A stretch of DNA of 55,426 nucleotides, taken from assembly GCA_036337945.1 (NCBI GenBank), contig JAYZDF010000047.1:1-55426 (forward strand). The letters run 5' to 3'. Under the pieces are notes generated by a model. It made no database searches. It was given only the letters and a program-made list of their open reading frames with translations, and was not told the DNA's origin. Numbering within the stretch: the first letter of the stretch is position 1; each line of letters opens with the position of its first letter. This document shows positions 24,041 through 32,959 of this stretch, piece by piece. The position numbers were made by a program, and so were the translations under genes. This DNA is from JAYZDF01 sp036337945 (GTDB lineage Bacteria; Myxococcota; Kuafuiibacteriia; Kuafuiibacteriales; Kuafuiibacteriaceae).

Positions 24041-26608
24041 TTACTGCATGATTTCCTTCACGCGTCGGGCCATGTCTCTCATAAAGCTGTTCGCCATATC
24101 GATGAGCATTCCTCTGAACCTTTGAATTCTCTCAAGCTCCATGAATAAAAGTTCACGAGATTTCGTTCCAGAATCTGCATTGGCAGCCAATTGGTCGATT
24201 TGTTTTGAGTGTCCCTCAATCTTGACCTGGACCTGCATCATTTTCGTCTTTGATTCAGCCAGAACCTGTTGGGCTTTCTCAATGTCCGGAGCCGCCCCTT
24301 TGTTTAGACGCTCAAGGCCACCTAGTTTCTTGCGTAAGTCTGCAAGTTTCTGCTGATCGGGATTCTCAGACGCCTCAAGCTTGGAGATATCTTTTTTGAC
24401 GTCTCGAATCTCTTCATGCTTTGGCGACATGCTGCGGAGTTTGCTCTCTGCTGTTTGCACCGCTTGCTGCATAACCTTTCGAGACTGATAAAGAGCCTGG
24501 CGATTGCGCTCTAGATCTTTCCTCTTTAGGTTGTTCTCTTGGCTTTGGTTGTCGAGATCAGCAATCTCCTTCATTTTCTGTTCACGCTCTTTGTCAGCGT
24601 AAGCAGCGAACCACATCATGAAATAGAAGATCTTATCCTCAATCGATAATGCAGGGTCGTTCAAAATCGAAGAGATTTGCAACGAACGTTGAGCGTAGAT
24701 ATGATTCTTGGAGCCGTCGGCATCCATCGGAGAACCAGGTCCGAGCAGGCCGCCCGTTCCATAGCTATTCGGTTTTCCAAATTGAAACCCTCCAACGCCA
24801 CCTAAACCATTGCCTTCAAGCCCGGCATTTGCACCCGCACCCGCTCGGCGTTCGTTCATCAAGAACTTCTCTTTGATCTCTTTAGGATTCTTAATGAACG
24901 CAGCGATCGTTGCAAATCGATCGTTCAGCATCGTTTGCAACATTGCTGGCGGAAGGCCTTGCTCAAGAAGTTTGGCGTCGTGCTCAGAACGGTTAGAGCC
25001 GATATTCTGGTCCAACCAATTGGTTGCAGCCATATACATTTGCGCCGGGTCACCTTTGCTCGCAGCGATAATGCTTTCGTAAGCCTGCTGAATAGGCTGA
25101 TTCTTCGGATCTGAAACGTTGATATTCAGAGCTTCCATCGCTTGCTTGGCAGCAAACCGAACTTCCTTTGAAACGGAAGGTCCGGAGGCTGAGGCAGCGG
25201 TTTCGACTTGAGGCGCGTCTACTTGTTGAGCATCCGAAACAGGTGACGCTTCGGCAGAAGATTGTTCAGACGTCTGAGCTTCAGATGTAGCACTTGGCTC
25301 GAGTTGTGCGGACTCAACTTGATCTTCAGCACTCGTTGCACGAATTTTTGCAATTTCAGTTTCAGCAGCTTGACGATCGAACGCCTTGGCAGATTCAGAG
25401 GTCGTGATGTTGTCACTGTCGACAGCCGTATTCGTCAGCTGGCCCATGGTCGCTTGAATCTGGCTCAAGATCTCGTCGCTCATTGGTCCTTGTGAACGGC
25501 CAAGTTTTTCCGATACAAATGAACGAATTCCAAAAGCCGCCAGATTTGCGGTAAGATTATCGACTGCTTGAGACTTCTCAGGACCGAGCAATTGTGACTG
25601 GCCTTCAATCAGCGAAAGCAGGCTTGAGGCCATTCCATAGGAACCGAGCTGAGTCGGGTCGGTTTCTGTTTGGGCAAGCTCAGCGAAAGCTGCTTGAGCG
25701 AGTGCACTCGAATTGATGGTTCCATCGGAGGAAACCGCATCCTTCACAACGTGTCCTAGAAGGCTAGACACACGATTCGCATCTCGGTCCGACAACTGTA
25801 AGTCTGAAGTCAATTCTTCGGTCAATGCACGAAGGGCCTGTTTTCGACCCGCGGGAGTTTTCGCGGACGCGCCCATCATATTTTTAATGCGAGCAGCAAG
25901 TGCACCCTGGCTTGATCCTACTCCAGTCGTTGAGGGTGCCGTGGCCGCGAGTTCTGGATTTCGGGCTACACCTTGCGCAGAAATATCCGGAGTGGTGGGC
26001 TTTGTCGCTGAGGTCGGTTGTTTCTCGGTAGTCAGCTTCGTGCTAACGATTGAATTTGTCTCCTGCATCTGTGTGAGCAAGAGCGAGCGAGAAAGTGTAG
26101 TCCATACGTTTTCAGAAGAAAGGTCTGCTTGTTGGTCGATAGCAGTTTGAATAATTCCAGCGGATTTTTCGCTCAGGCTATGTGGTTTTACTTTCAAGTC
26201 GCGAAGGAGTTGAGCGAGAGGATGGTTTCCGGACGCTCCTGAGCCTGTGAGGAGGAAGCGACCATTCGCTTTACGTTTTAGTTTCGTGGTAGCCGACCAG
26301 TTTCGCACGTCATCAGCAGAAGGGGCGTCGACGGGATGGTAAGCTTCGGAGATATCATGTTGGTGCGCGGCGCGAAGCTCATTCGTTGCCGCTTCAAGGT
26401 CCGTGTCGCTGATTTCGGCCTGCGACTGAAATCGCTCAAGAATCGATTTCGCAAGCGTGGCGCCGCGATCGCCGAGATCGTCAAATCCTACTCCAACATT
26501 TTGGAAAACCTGGTTGCGTTCGCTCACGCCGCGAGCAACTTGTGGATCGTTCGATTGAGGTGATACGTTCCCCGAAGCTCCATTTACATTTCTATTCTGT
26601 CCAGGCAC
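24041..26608 (-). CDS. Large Ser/Gln/Ala-rich protein with C-terminal coiled coil
   Basis: An 855-residue protein. GTG 26608 is supported by a GGGAG ribosome binding site six bases upstream. No signal peptide; the N-terminus is Asn/Gln/Ser/Gly rich, a composition seen in type III secretion signals, though no such system is in the window. Residues 1-480 are low-complexity, Ser/Thr/Ala/Gln rich. A more ordered part follows: GGFQFGKPNSYGTGGLLGPG, then ILNDPALSIEDKIFYFMMWF near residue 650, then a coiled coil to the C-terminus (about 670-855). The hydrophobic-plus-coiled-coil layout resembles translocator or scaffold proteins, but this is only a resemblance. It is followed by the charged protein gene. 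No family recognised. Confidence 0.7.
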   Translation of the reverse strand: MPGQNRNVNGASGNVSPQSNDPQVARGVSERNQVFQNVGVGFDDLGDRGATLAKSILERFQSQAEISDTDLEAATNELRAAHQHDISEAYHPVDAPSADDVRNWSATTKLKRKANGRFLLTGSGASGNHPLAQLLRDLKVKPHSLSEKSAGIIQTAIDQQADLSSENVWTTLSRSLLLTQMQETNSIVSTKLTTEKQPTSATKPTTPDISAQGVARNPELAATAPSTTGVGSSQGALAARIKNMMGASAKTPAGRKQALRALTEELTSDLQLSDRDANRVSSLLGHVVKDAVSSDGTINSSALAQAAFAELAQTETDPTQLGSYGMASSLLSLIEGQSQLLGPEKSQAVDNLTANLAAFGIRSFVSEKLGRSQGPMSDEILSQIQATMGQLTNTAVDSDNITTSESAKAFDRQAAETEIAKIRATSAEDQVESAQLEPSATSEAQTSEQSSAEASPVSDAQQVDAPQVETAASASGPSVSKEVRFAAKQAMEALNINVSDPKNQPIQQAYESIIAASKGDPAQMYMAATNWLDQNIGSNRSEHDAKLLEQGLPPAMLQTMLNDRFATIAAFIKNPKEIKEKFLMNERRAGAGANAGLEGNGLGGVGGFQFGKPNSYGTGGLLGPGSPMDADGSKNHIYAQRSLQISSILNDPALSIEDKIFYFMMWFAAYADKEREQKMKEIADLDNQSQENNLKRKDLERNRQALYQSRKVMQQAVQTAESKLRSMSPKHEEIRDVKKDISKLEASENPDQQKLADLRKKLGGLERLNKGAAPDIEKAQQVLAESKTKMMQVQVKIEGHSKQIDQLAANADSGTKSRELLFMELERIQRFRGMLIDMANSFMRDMARRVKEIMQ

Positions 26609-26743
26609 TATTTTCTCCCTTTCCTAAGACGTGCACCACGCTCACGCAGTATATGCGAAATATGGTCTAAGGTCCTACATAATACTACGTCTCGGTCATT
26701 TTTCGGCAATTTTGGCCAAAAGTTGTGCAGAACTAAGGCCCGT

Positions 26744-28441
26744 TCAGAGCGTCAAATGCGTCACATGCACCTCAACAACGGGCTTAACCCTTATAAACTT
26801 TTTACAAGCTCGAAGTACAGCCGTTCGAGCCTGGGTTCGAATGCTGTCCAAGTCAGTCCAATCTTCGTGAGTCAAAGCCGAAAGAACGGCCTGCACGGTC
26901 TTCATCTCCAGCGATCGAGATTCAGGTAAACCCCGGAATGTGAGCAATGGTTCTTGAGAAAGGCGAAATGAGCGATCAACAACAAGACTTACAAAAACGA
27001 GTCCACCAAACCCCACCTTTCGTCGGTCACCAACCGAGTCCCAAGAAATGGGCCGATCCGATACCCCGTCGAGAAAAACAGGATGTACAGCATAACTGGG
27101 GCCTCGAGTCATAACGCCGGACCGAAGTCGGATCGATTCGCCATCTTCAATGATAAAACATCGCTCTGGTGCAACACCTTGTTCGATAGCGGTCTTAAGA
27201 TGCGCTTTGAGCATGGTTGTTTCACCGTGAATAGGAACGAAATAACGAGGCGCCACAAAGCGGATCATTTCCGCTTGTTCATCGGCATGAGCGTGACCTG
27301 AACAATGAAGTGCGCGACCGCGGTCTTCGACAGTGATCACACCCTGCTTTGCTAAAGCATTTACAACTTTTCTATAACGCAGCAGGTTACCCGGAATCGT
27401 CATCGCACTGCGAATAAAATAATCGCCAGAATCGAGATGAATTTCAGGATTTAGGCCATGCGCAATTTTTGAAACGGCCGCCCTAGGCTCCCCTTGAGTG
27501 CCACTGGCTAAAATTAATACTTCGCTCTTCGGCAAAGTTTCATAATGTCGAGCAGATGCAGTCAAAGAAGATGGAGCATCCAAATAGCCCTCATCTCTGC
27601 CAAGCTGCCAAGCTCGTTGCAATGCCCTACCCTGCAAAATAATTTTACGGTTAGAAGCCATTGCGGCATTCGCAATGCTCTGCAATCGATGAAAGTGAGA
27701 TGAAAAACACGAAACCATCACGCGATTGGGCGCAGCAACGATCGCTTGTTGCAGTTCGAGACCGACCTTAGATTCGCTGAGGGTGCATCCCCCTCGCTCA
27801 CTATTGGTTGAATCCGCTAGGAGAATATCGAGCCCTGATTCGCCGATGGCACGAAATCGCTCAACATTTGTCGTTTGGCCATCCAACGGAGTTTGATCCA
27901 GCTTGAAATCGCCCGTATGTAACAGTGTTCCGTGAGGAGCTTGAATGAAAAGCGCTGCACTATCAGGAATCGAATGCGTGACACGAATCCATTCGACGTC
28001 GAAGGGACCTATCTCTAACACCTGTCCCATTGTTACAGTGTGAAGCTGGGCCCATTTTCTTTTTTGGCCACTTAGGCGAGCTCTAATAAGTTTTATGGCA
28101 AGAGGCGGTCCGTAAATGTGAAAATCAAATTGATCGAGAAGCTTTTCGAGCGCTCCAATATGATCTTCATGACCATGAGTGATGACCACTCCGTGAATTC
28201 GGCCCGGAAAAGAGTGAAGAAGAGAAAAATCTGGAATTGCACGGTCAACCCCAGGCGCGTCTGGCAGGCCCAGCAAAACACCGCAATCAACCAAAAGTGC
28301 ATCATTATCGTCGACAATCAGGGTGCAGTTTAGTCCCACTTCTCCACATCCACCTAAAGGTAAAACTGCGAGAGATTGTTCAAAATCTACTTTTTCAATT
28401 TTTGTCGCTGGTTCCGGCATATTCATCGAGACAGAAGCCAT
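26744..28441 (-). CDS. rnj: Ribonuclease J
   Basis: A 565-residue beta-CASP metallo-beta-lactamase ribonuclease of the usual RNase J length. It cleaves RNA endonucleolytically and degrades it 5' to 3' with zinc ions. Seen: LPLGGCGEVGLNCTLI at the N-terminus, the intact metal motif HGHEDH (89-94), HTGDFKLD, the beta-CASP region with DSTNSERGG and CFSSHFHRLQSI, and late motifs CSGHAHADEQAEM and VPIHGETTMLKAH. All metal ligands look present. The start is ambiguous: ATGs at 28441, 28426 and 28420. The one at 28426 overlaps the upstream epimerase stop as ATGA, so the two genes are translationally coupled. Confidence 0.95.
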   Translation of the reverse strand: MASVSMNMPEPATKIEKVDFEQSLAVLPLGGCGEVGLNCTLIVDDNDALLVDCGVLLGLPDAPGVDRAIPDFSLLHSFPGRIHGVVITHGHEDHIGALEKLLDQFDFHIYGPPLAIKLIRARLSGQKRKWAQLHTVTMGQVLEIGPFDVEWIRVTHSIPDSAALFIQAPHGTLLHTGDFKLDQTPLDGQTTNVERFRAIGESGLDILLADSTNSERGGCTLSESKVGLELQQAIVAAPNRVMVSCFSSHFHRLQSIANAAMASNRKIILQGRALQRAWQLGRDEGYLDAPSSLTASARHYETLPKSEVLILASGTQGEPRAAVSKIAHGLNPEIHLDSGDYFIRSAMTIPGNLLRYRKVVNALAKQGVITVEDRGRALHCSGHAHADEQAEMIRFVAPRYFVPIHGETTMLKAHLKTAIEQGVAPERCFIIEDGESIRLRSGVMTRGPSYAVHPVFLDGVSDRPISWDSVGDRRKVGFGGLVFVSLVVDRSFRLSQEPLLTFRGLPESRSLEMKTVQAVLSALTHEDWTDLDSIRTQARTAVLRACKKFIRVKPVVEVHVTHLTL

Positions 28442-29394
28442 TCAACAAACCGTTTGATGCCCTCTTCAACGGTTACCTGTGGAGAATAACCGAGTAGAGA
28501 ATGAGCTCGGCTCACATCTGCGAATGTTTGCGGTACATCACCAGGCTGGTCTGGAGCCTGAGTAATTTGCGCTTTCGTTTTCAGCGCTTTTTCGATCGTC
28601 TCGATCAACGTTTTTAAGGTAGTCGTTTCTGAACCGCCCAAATTAATGATTTCGTAGCAAGTTCCCTTGCAAGCATAATCAACTGCGGATACCACACCGT
28701 CGACAATATCATCGATGTACGTGTAGTCACGGCTAGATGTTCCATCACCAAACATCGTAATGGGCTCGTTTCGGCGCATTTTATCTGCAAATAAATGAAT
28801 GGCCATTTCTGGACGCTGACGAGGCCCATAAACGGTAAAGAATCGCAAAGCCACGAAACCCAACTTATACAGATGGTGATATGTGTAGCCGATCAATTCT
28901 CCAGCTTTCTTTGTGGCCGCGTATGGGCTTACTGGGTCATCGACAGCATCCGTCTCACGGAACGGAACCTCTTTTCTCGCTCCATAAACAGAAGAACTCG
29001 ATGCGAAGACGAAAGGCTTAATGTCATGAGCAACTGCGAGGTCCAAAAGTTTCGTAGTCCCTAAAATATTTTCGTTTATATAGGTTTGAGGTCGTGCAAT
29101 TGACGGGCGAACGCCTGCCCACGCTGCAAGATGACAAATCACGTCAGGTCTTGAATCTGGATTGGTAAAAATTGCTTCAAGAGCATCGTTATCGTAGACG
29201 AGGTCTGCGCGAACCAGGCGAAATTGCTCGCCTCGATCCGAATCCAACACTTCGCGGATATTTTGTTCTTTGACGGCGGGATCGTAAAAAGAGTTGAAAT
29301 TATCAAGACCGATCACCTCGTCACCTCGGGCGACTAGTTTTTGGGAGACCCATGAGCCGATAAAACCCGCGGCTCCAGTGACCAAAACACGCAT
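28423..29394 (-). CDS. NAD-dependent nucleotide-sugar epimerase (UDP-glucuronate 4-epimerase-like)
   Basis: A 323-residue short-chain dehydrogenase/reductase of the extended type. Seen: NAD-binding GAAGFIGS near residue 7, DNFNSFYD, HLAAWAGVRPS, SSSSVYGARK, the catalytic YAATKK (Tyr and Lys), and RFFTVYGPRQRPEMA. The last motif and the FNxFYD segment are typical of UDP-glucuronate and UDP-glucose 4-epimerases that feed capsule or LPS synthesis. The exact sugar is not decided by sequence. The gene ends inside the RNase J start region (ATGA overlap) and is divergent from an outer-membrane protein gene. Confidence 0.93.
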   Translation of the reverse strand: MRVLVTGAAGFIGSWVSQKLVARGDEVIGLDNFNSFYDPAVKEQNIREVLDSDRGEQFRLVRADLVYDNDALEAIFTNPDSRPDVICHLAAWAGVRPSIARPQTYINENILGTTKLLDLAVAHDIKPFVFASSSSVYGARKEVPFRETDAVDDPVSPYAATKKAGELIGYTYHHLYKLGFVALRFFTVYGPRQRPEMAIHLFADKMRRNEPITMFGDGTSSRDYTYIDDIVDGVVSAVDYACKGTCYEIINLGGSETTTLKTLIETIEKALKTKAQITQAPDQPGDVPQTFADVSRAHSLLGYSPQVTVEEGIKRFVEWLLSR

Positions 29395-29476
29395 TTAATG
29401 GTAAATGACCAAGAACGCGGGTCGGCGTCAATGTCGGATTCTTGACACAGTGCCCCGTAAAGGTGATTCAACAGTC

Positions 29477-30388
29477 ATGGTTTTGCGATTCTGCGCCATC
29501 AGCACGATGCTTCTGCTTGCTTCTCCAGCACTGGCAGGACCAAACGACTTTCGGCTTAATGCGCCTGACGCCTCGAATCCGGAACAAGGCATCCTTTACT
29601 CCATCTCAGATGATAACGATCCATCGACGGCCAAAATAGTCAGTGTAAATTCTAGCCGCTTTGTAGCCCTTGTTAGTGAACTGGCCTACGTATTTTCACC
29701 GCGCTCCGCTTCTCCTGCTGAAACTCTTGGTCACTCTGGTTTCCACGTGGGCGTATTGTGGAGCGGCACCAGTATTTCTGCAGACGAACCGTACTGGCTC
29801 GTCACTGAAGAGGGGCAACGGTCAAGAGATCCCAATTCGTTCTTGCAAACCTTGCAACTCGATGTGCGCAAAGGCCTTCCTCTTTCGTTCGAAATCGGAA
29901 CCAATTTTTTGTGGTTAGTAGAAAGCGAAATGTTTGCACCTGGCGTCGAAATTCGATGGGCACTTCACGAGGGCTATCATTTGGCGCCAGACCTAGGAAT
30001 CCGCGGAACAGTGAACCATGTTGTCGGGAATCGAGATATAAATATGACCATTGTAGGACTCGATGCGACGCTTTCTCGGAGTTTTGGAATTGGTGGGGTT
30101 CTTAACCTAGCGCCCTACTTGAGCTACGCAGTACTACTTACCAATGTATCGTCTCGCGTTATCGACGCAACGGGTAACGACGAAACAGATGTGGCCGACC
30201 TAAAGTTTCCAAGCATTCGATTGGGAGACAATATTCAACACAAACTCACCATCGGCAGTCGAGTTCTCATCTCAGTTTTTCATATTTCACTGCAGGGAGA
30301 GTTTGAGTTTTTACCCAAAGTAAACGGAGGGCGGGAAGCCTTCGGGTCAGTAGCAACGATTGCCACCAAGCTTGGTCTCAACTACTAG
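29477..30388 (+). CDS. Secreted outer-membrane-type beta protein
   Basis: A 303-residue protein. The ATG at 29477 starts a signal peptide (MVLRFCAISTMLLLASPALA, cleavage before GPNDF) and has AAAGGTGA about ten bases upstream; a further 24 residues are open upstream but unlikely. The mature part has the strand pattern of an outer-membrane barrel: HVGVLWSGTSI, SFEIGTNFLWLVE, IRGTVNHVVGN, VLNLAPYLSYAVLL, and KLTIGSRVLISVFHISLQG, ending with an aromatic residue (GLNY). It overlaps the convergent tatA gene by four bases. No named family recognised. Confidence 0.78.
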   Translation: MVLRFCAISTMLLLASPALAGPNDFRLNAPDASNPEQGILYSISDDNDPSTAKIVSVNSSRFVALVSELAYVFSPRSASPAETLGHSGFHVGVLWSGTSISADEPYWLVTEEGQRSRDPNSFLQTLQLDVRKGLPLSFEIGTNFLWLVESEMFAPGVEIRWALHEGYHLAPDLGIRGTVNHVVGNRDINMTIVGLDATLSRSFGIGGVLNLAPYLSYAVLLTNVSSRVIDATGNDETDVADLKFPSIRLGDNIQHKLTIGSRVLISVFHISLQGEFEFLPKVNGGREAFGSVATIATKLGLNY

Positions 30389-30594
30389 TCTTCCTGTCCT
30401 GAATCGAGCGGCGCAGAGTCAACCTTGGCTCTAATTTCGATTTCGTTTTCTCCTTTTACGGAACGTTTGAAAGCACGAATCGACCGTCCAAGTGCATCAC
30501 CGATTTGCGGCAAGCGCGACGCGCCAAAGATAAGCACGACTAGAATCGTGATAATGAGAAGTTCATGACCCCCCGGCATACCAAAAGCAATCAC
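30385..30594 (-). CDS. tatA: Sec-independent translocase protein TatA
   Basis: A 69-residue TatA/E protein. One membrane helix (GGHELLIITILVVLIFGASRLP, FGASRLP being the hinge) is followed by an amphipathic helix (GDALGRSIRAFKRSVKG) and a charged tail. TatA forms the protein-conducting part of the twin-arginine system. The GTG start at 30594 overlaps the stop of the DUF3426 gene (GTGA); the internal ATG six codons on is an alternative. tatB and tatC are 10 kb away, so the Tat genes are split in this genome. It overlaps the convergent barrel gene by four bases. Confidence 0.93.
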   Translation of the reverse strand: MIAFGMPGGHELLIITILVVLIFGASRLPQIGDALGRSIRAFKRSVKGENEIEIRAKVDSAPLDSGQED

Positions 30595-32051
30595 GGGCTT
30601 ACGGTACCACGACCCGCACGAAACGCCACGTAGATCGCACTTTGTTCAAGTTCTGGCGGTATGTCCCACATGACAAAAATAAAATCAGTTGGTTTCCCCG
30701 GAGGCAAACGGGTTTTACCCTTATCGTAAGCTTCTGTCTTGGCTTGTTGCTTGAGTTGAACGAGTTCGGATTGGGTTTGAACTTTTGCCAAAGCCTTCAA
30801 ATCGAGAGACACGCCGATAGGTGTCATCTTAGTTCGAACGGAAGTACCCTCGTGCATAATGTCGACCAGAGCAACGGCAGACTCAAAAGTTGTTGTTGCA
30901 GTATTTGTAACAGTCCCCTGCACCACGAGAACTTCCCGCTCTACAACACCCAAACGATAGGACTGCGCGATAAGTTTATTGAGCTGAAAAACATCAGGTT
31001 TCGTTTGATAGCCAGCCATCACTTTGAATTGTTTTATGTCCTCGTTGAGCGCGTCCAGGGACCATGAATTGAGAGCCCTTCCGTCGGATTGCCTAACGAA
31101 CAGCAAAGCTCCTAGTAGCGAAATCAAAACCAAGACAAAGGTCGCAAACGAACGAAGGTACGAACCCGGTTCCGGTACGTCATCTATATATTCAGCCGTT
31201 ATCGTTCGGGGCCTGGAGAGAGTTCTCGCGCGAGGCGCAACAGGAGTCCCATCGCGATTGGTAGACACTTGATTTAAGGCGATCTTCCCAAGGGCCTGCC
31301 CGTCGTTTGAATTAGGTTCTTTCGTTTGTGCGACGGCTTCGCTGCTCGAAGGAGGAGCTACAGGCATAGAAATATCGTTGACCAAAGGTGGAACGGAACC
31401 GGTTAAAGGACTATCGTCAAACTCCAAACCAGTCGAAGTATTTTCGGAAGTACTCTGTTGTTGATCAGTATTCATAAACAACGAGTTGGAGAAGATTGGC
31501 TCCTCTTCTTTGGATTGTATCGGCGGAGCAAGTTCAATACCGGGAGAGGATTCTGCTGATTCGCCTAAGTCGGAAAATAAATCGTCTAAATCAGTTCGTG
31601 GCGGCACAGTTTCGGGAGAAGGGTCCGGTGTCTTCTTAGAACTCTCAATACTGAGCGGTGGAGGAAGATCAGAGAACAAATCGTCCGTCGCAGAAGATTG
31701 ATTTTCGGGAAGAGGCGGCGGAGGCACCGACGGAAGACTCGGAGGTATCGTCGGAAAATCGAAACTAGGAGTTAGCGACTCACTTTCCCTGCCCTTTTCA
31801 CCGTGTTCACCGTGCTTTGTTTTCGCCTCTGGAGTTGTCAGGTGATCGTTCGATCGTTCGTCCTCTCGGGTTTCTCGCGACCCTTCGCTGGATTTTGACC
31901 TCAACACCCGGGCAAACTTTTCCCCTGACGAAGGAGGGCCGGCACGAAACACGAAATTACAATGACTGCATCTCACACGTATTCCCGCAGCCTTCATTTT
32001 TTCGTCAGCTAAGCGAAACTTTGTACTACACTCGGGACATCGAATAATCAT
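30591..32051 (-). CDS. Zinc-ribbon (MJ0042) membrane protein with DUF3426
   Basis: A 486-residue protein. The N-terminus is an MJ0042-type zinc ribbon: Cys5-x2-Cys8 and Cys28-x2-Cys31 (CPEC, CSHC). A long acidic, Ser/Pro-rich disordered region follows to about residue 275. One membrane helix is near 295-315 (FATFVLVLISLLGALLFV), and the C-terminus is a DUF3426-like domain with LVVQGTVTNTATTTFESAV. This layout is common in proteobacterial zinc-ribbon/DUF3426 proteins of unknown function; the C-terminal domain is outside the cytoplasm by topology. It is coupled to tatA through a GTGA overlap. A role in envelope protein handling is only suggested by that. Confidence 0.88.
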   Translation of the reverse strand: MIIRCPECSTKFRLADEKMKAAGIRVRCSHCNFVFRAGPPSSGEKFARVLRSKSSEGSRETREDERSNDHLTTPEAKTKHGEHGEKGRESESLTPSFDFPTIPPSLPSVPPPPLPENQSSATDDLFSDLPPPLSIESSKKTPDPSPETVPPRTDLDDLFSDLGESAESSPGIELAPPIQSKEEEPIFSNSLFMNTDQQQSTSENTSTGLEFDDSPLTGSVPPLVNDISMPVAPPSSSEAVAQTKEPNSNDGQALGKIALNQVSTNRDGTPVAPRARTLSRPRTITAEYIDDVPEPGSYLRSFATFVLVLISLLGALLFVRQSDGRALNSWSLDALNEDIKQFKVMAGYQTKPDVFQLNKLIAQSYRLGVVEREVLVVQGTVTNTATTTFESAVALVDIMHEGTSVRTKMTPIGVSLDLKALAKVQTQSELVQLKQQAKTEAYDKGKTRLPPGKPTDFIFVMWDIPPELEQSAIYVAFRAGRGTVSP

Positions 32052-32117
32052 GGTAAAGGGCCTAGGATTAATCCGCTACAACACAATAATTTGCGGTGTC
32101 GTGAGTGTAAGAAGCCT

Positions 32118-32133
32118 CTTGCTCAAGCGCAAG
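32118..32133. promoter_or_regulatory. Inverted repeat upstream of phaR, possible operator
   Basis: CTTGC-TCAAGC-GCAAG is a five-base-pair dyad about 58 bases before the phaR ATG, in the gap shared with the divergent DUF3426 gene. A TTGACA element follows at 32149-32154 but has no good -10 at standard spacing. PhaR proteins are known to autoregulate at TGC/GCA-containing sites, so an operator is possible but unproven. Confidence 0.2.
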
Positions 32134-32190
32134 CAGACGAGCCTACCCTTGACACCATCACCAGGGCGTGAAACCCGTTAGTCGAGGCTT

Positions 32191-32955
32191 ATGATGACAG
32201 AAACAACAATTGAATCACCGACGGAAAACGTTGTTCCACCAGTAACACCCGAGGCTAAGCCCAAGATCATAAAACGGTACGCTAACCGAAAGCTCTATGA
32301 CACGGAACGGAGCAAATACGTCACACTGGAAGAAATCTCAGAAATGATTAAAGCCGGTGAGGATGTTCATATCATCGATAATAAAAATAAGGTCGACCTA
32401 ACATCTGCAACACTTGCTCAAATTATATTCGAAGCCGAGAAAAAGCAGTCGAAGATGCCTTTATCGATGCTTCGCAACTTGATTCAAACAAGCGGAGAAG
32501 CGCTCACAGAATTCTTCGATAAGAACGTAAAAAGTCCTGTCGAGACGGCGCGCGGTTCAGCGCAAAAATCTGCCGAGGAGATTTTTCAGGGTGCCGCACA
32601 GTTGCGAGACGCTGCTACGCGTGGCGTCACCGAGTTTACCGACACAGCCCGGCGCGTTTTTGGAAAAGCAGCCAACCCAATTGAAGATGAGAGAGTTGAT
32701 GAACTCGCCGCGCGACTTGAGCCGTCGTTCAACCAATTACAGGAAGAGCTTAACGCTCAAATCTCACAGGCACCCGAGCTTGGAAACGCGGTGATTGACC
32801 CTCTTATCGAACGAGTCTCTCAAAAACTTTTTGCTATCCGATTGCAACTTACCGAGCTTCATCAAGCCGCGAAGGTTGTTCAAAGCGAAACTGAGGAAGA
32901 GCCTCCAGCTGAGACCGCACCGGCCGACTCAGAATCTTCAAACAATCCTCAGTAA
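32191..32955 (+). CDS. phaR: Polyhydroxyalkanoate synthesis regulator PhaR
   Basis: A 254-residue protein. Its N-terminal PhaR DNA-binding/accumulation domain is clear: IIKRYANRKLYDTERSKYVT near residues 25-45, then LEEISEMIKAGEDVHIIDNK and DLTSATLAQIIFEAEKK. The C-terminal half is helical with phasin-like amphipathic stretches, including FTDTARRVFGKAANP and LEPSFNQLQEELNAQI, and an acidic Pro/Glu/Ala tail. In known systems PhaR represses phasin and PHA genes and is released by binding PHA granules. No phaC or phasin gene is in the window. A GAGG ribosome binding site precedes two consecutive ATGs, either of which may be used. Confidence 0.88.
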   Translation: MMTETTIESPTENVVPPVTPEAKPKIIKRYANRKLYDTERSKYVTLEEISEMIKAGEDVHIIDNKNKVDLTSATLAQIIFEAEKKQSKMPLSMLRNLIQTSGEALTEFFDKNVKSPVETARGSAQKSAEEIFQGAAQLRDAATRGVTEFTDTARRVFGKAANPIEDERVDELAARLEPSFNQLQEELNAQISQAPELGNAVIDPLIERVSQKLFAIRLQLTELHQAAKVVQSETEEEPPAETAPADSESSNNPQ

Positions 32956-32959
32956 TCAC

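Noticed and set aside
24041..26608. Assignment of the 855-residue protein as a type III translocator
   Set aside because: Composition and coiled coil are suggestive only; no secretion genes or chaperone nearby.
26710..26721. TTTTGGCCAAAA palindrome just downstream of the RNase J stop
   Set aside because: Perfect 12-base palindrome, but with no room for a good loop and no strong T-run; similar TTGGCCAA words occur by chance elsewhere in the window.
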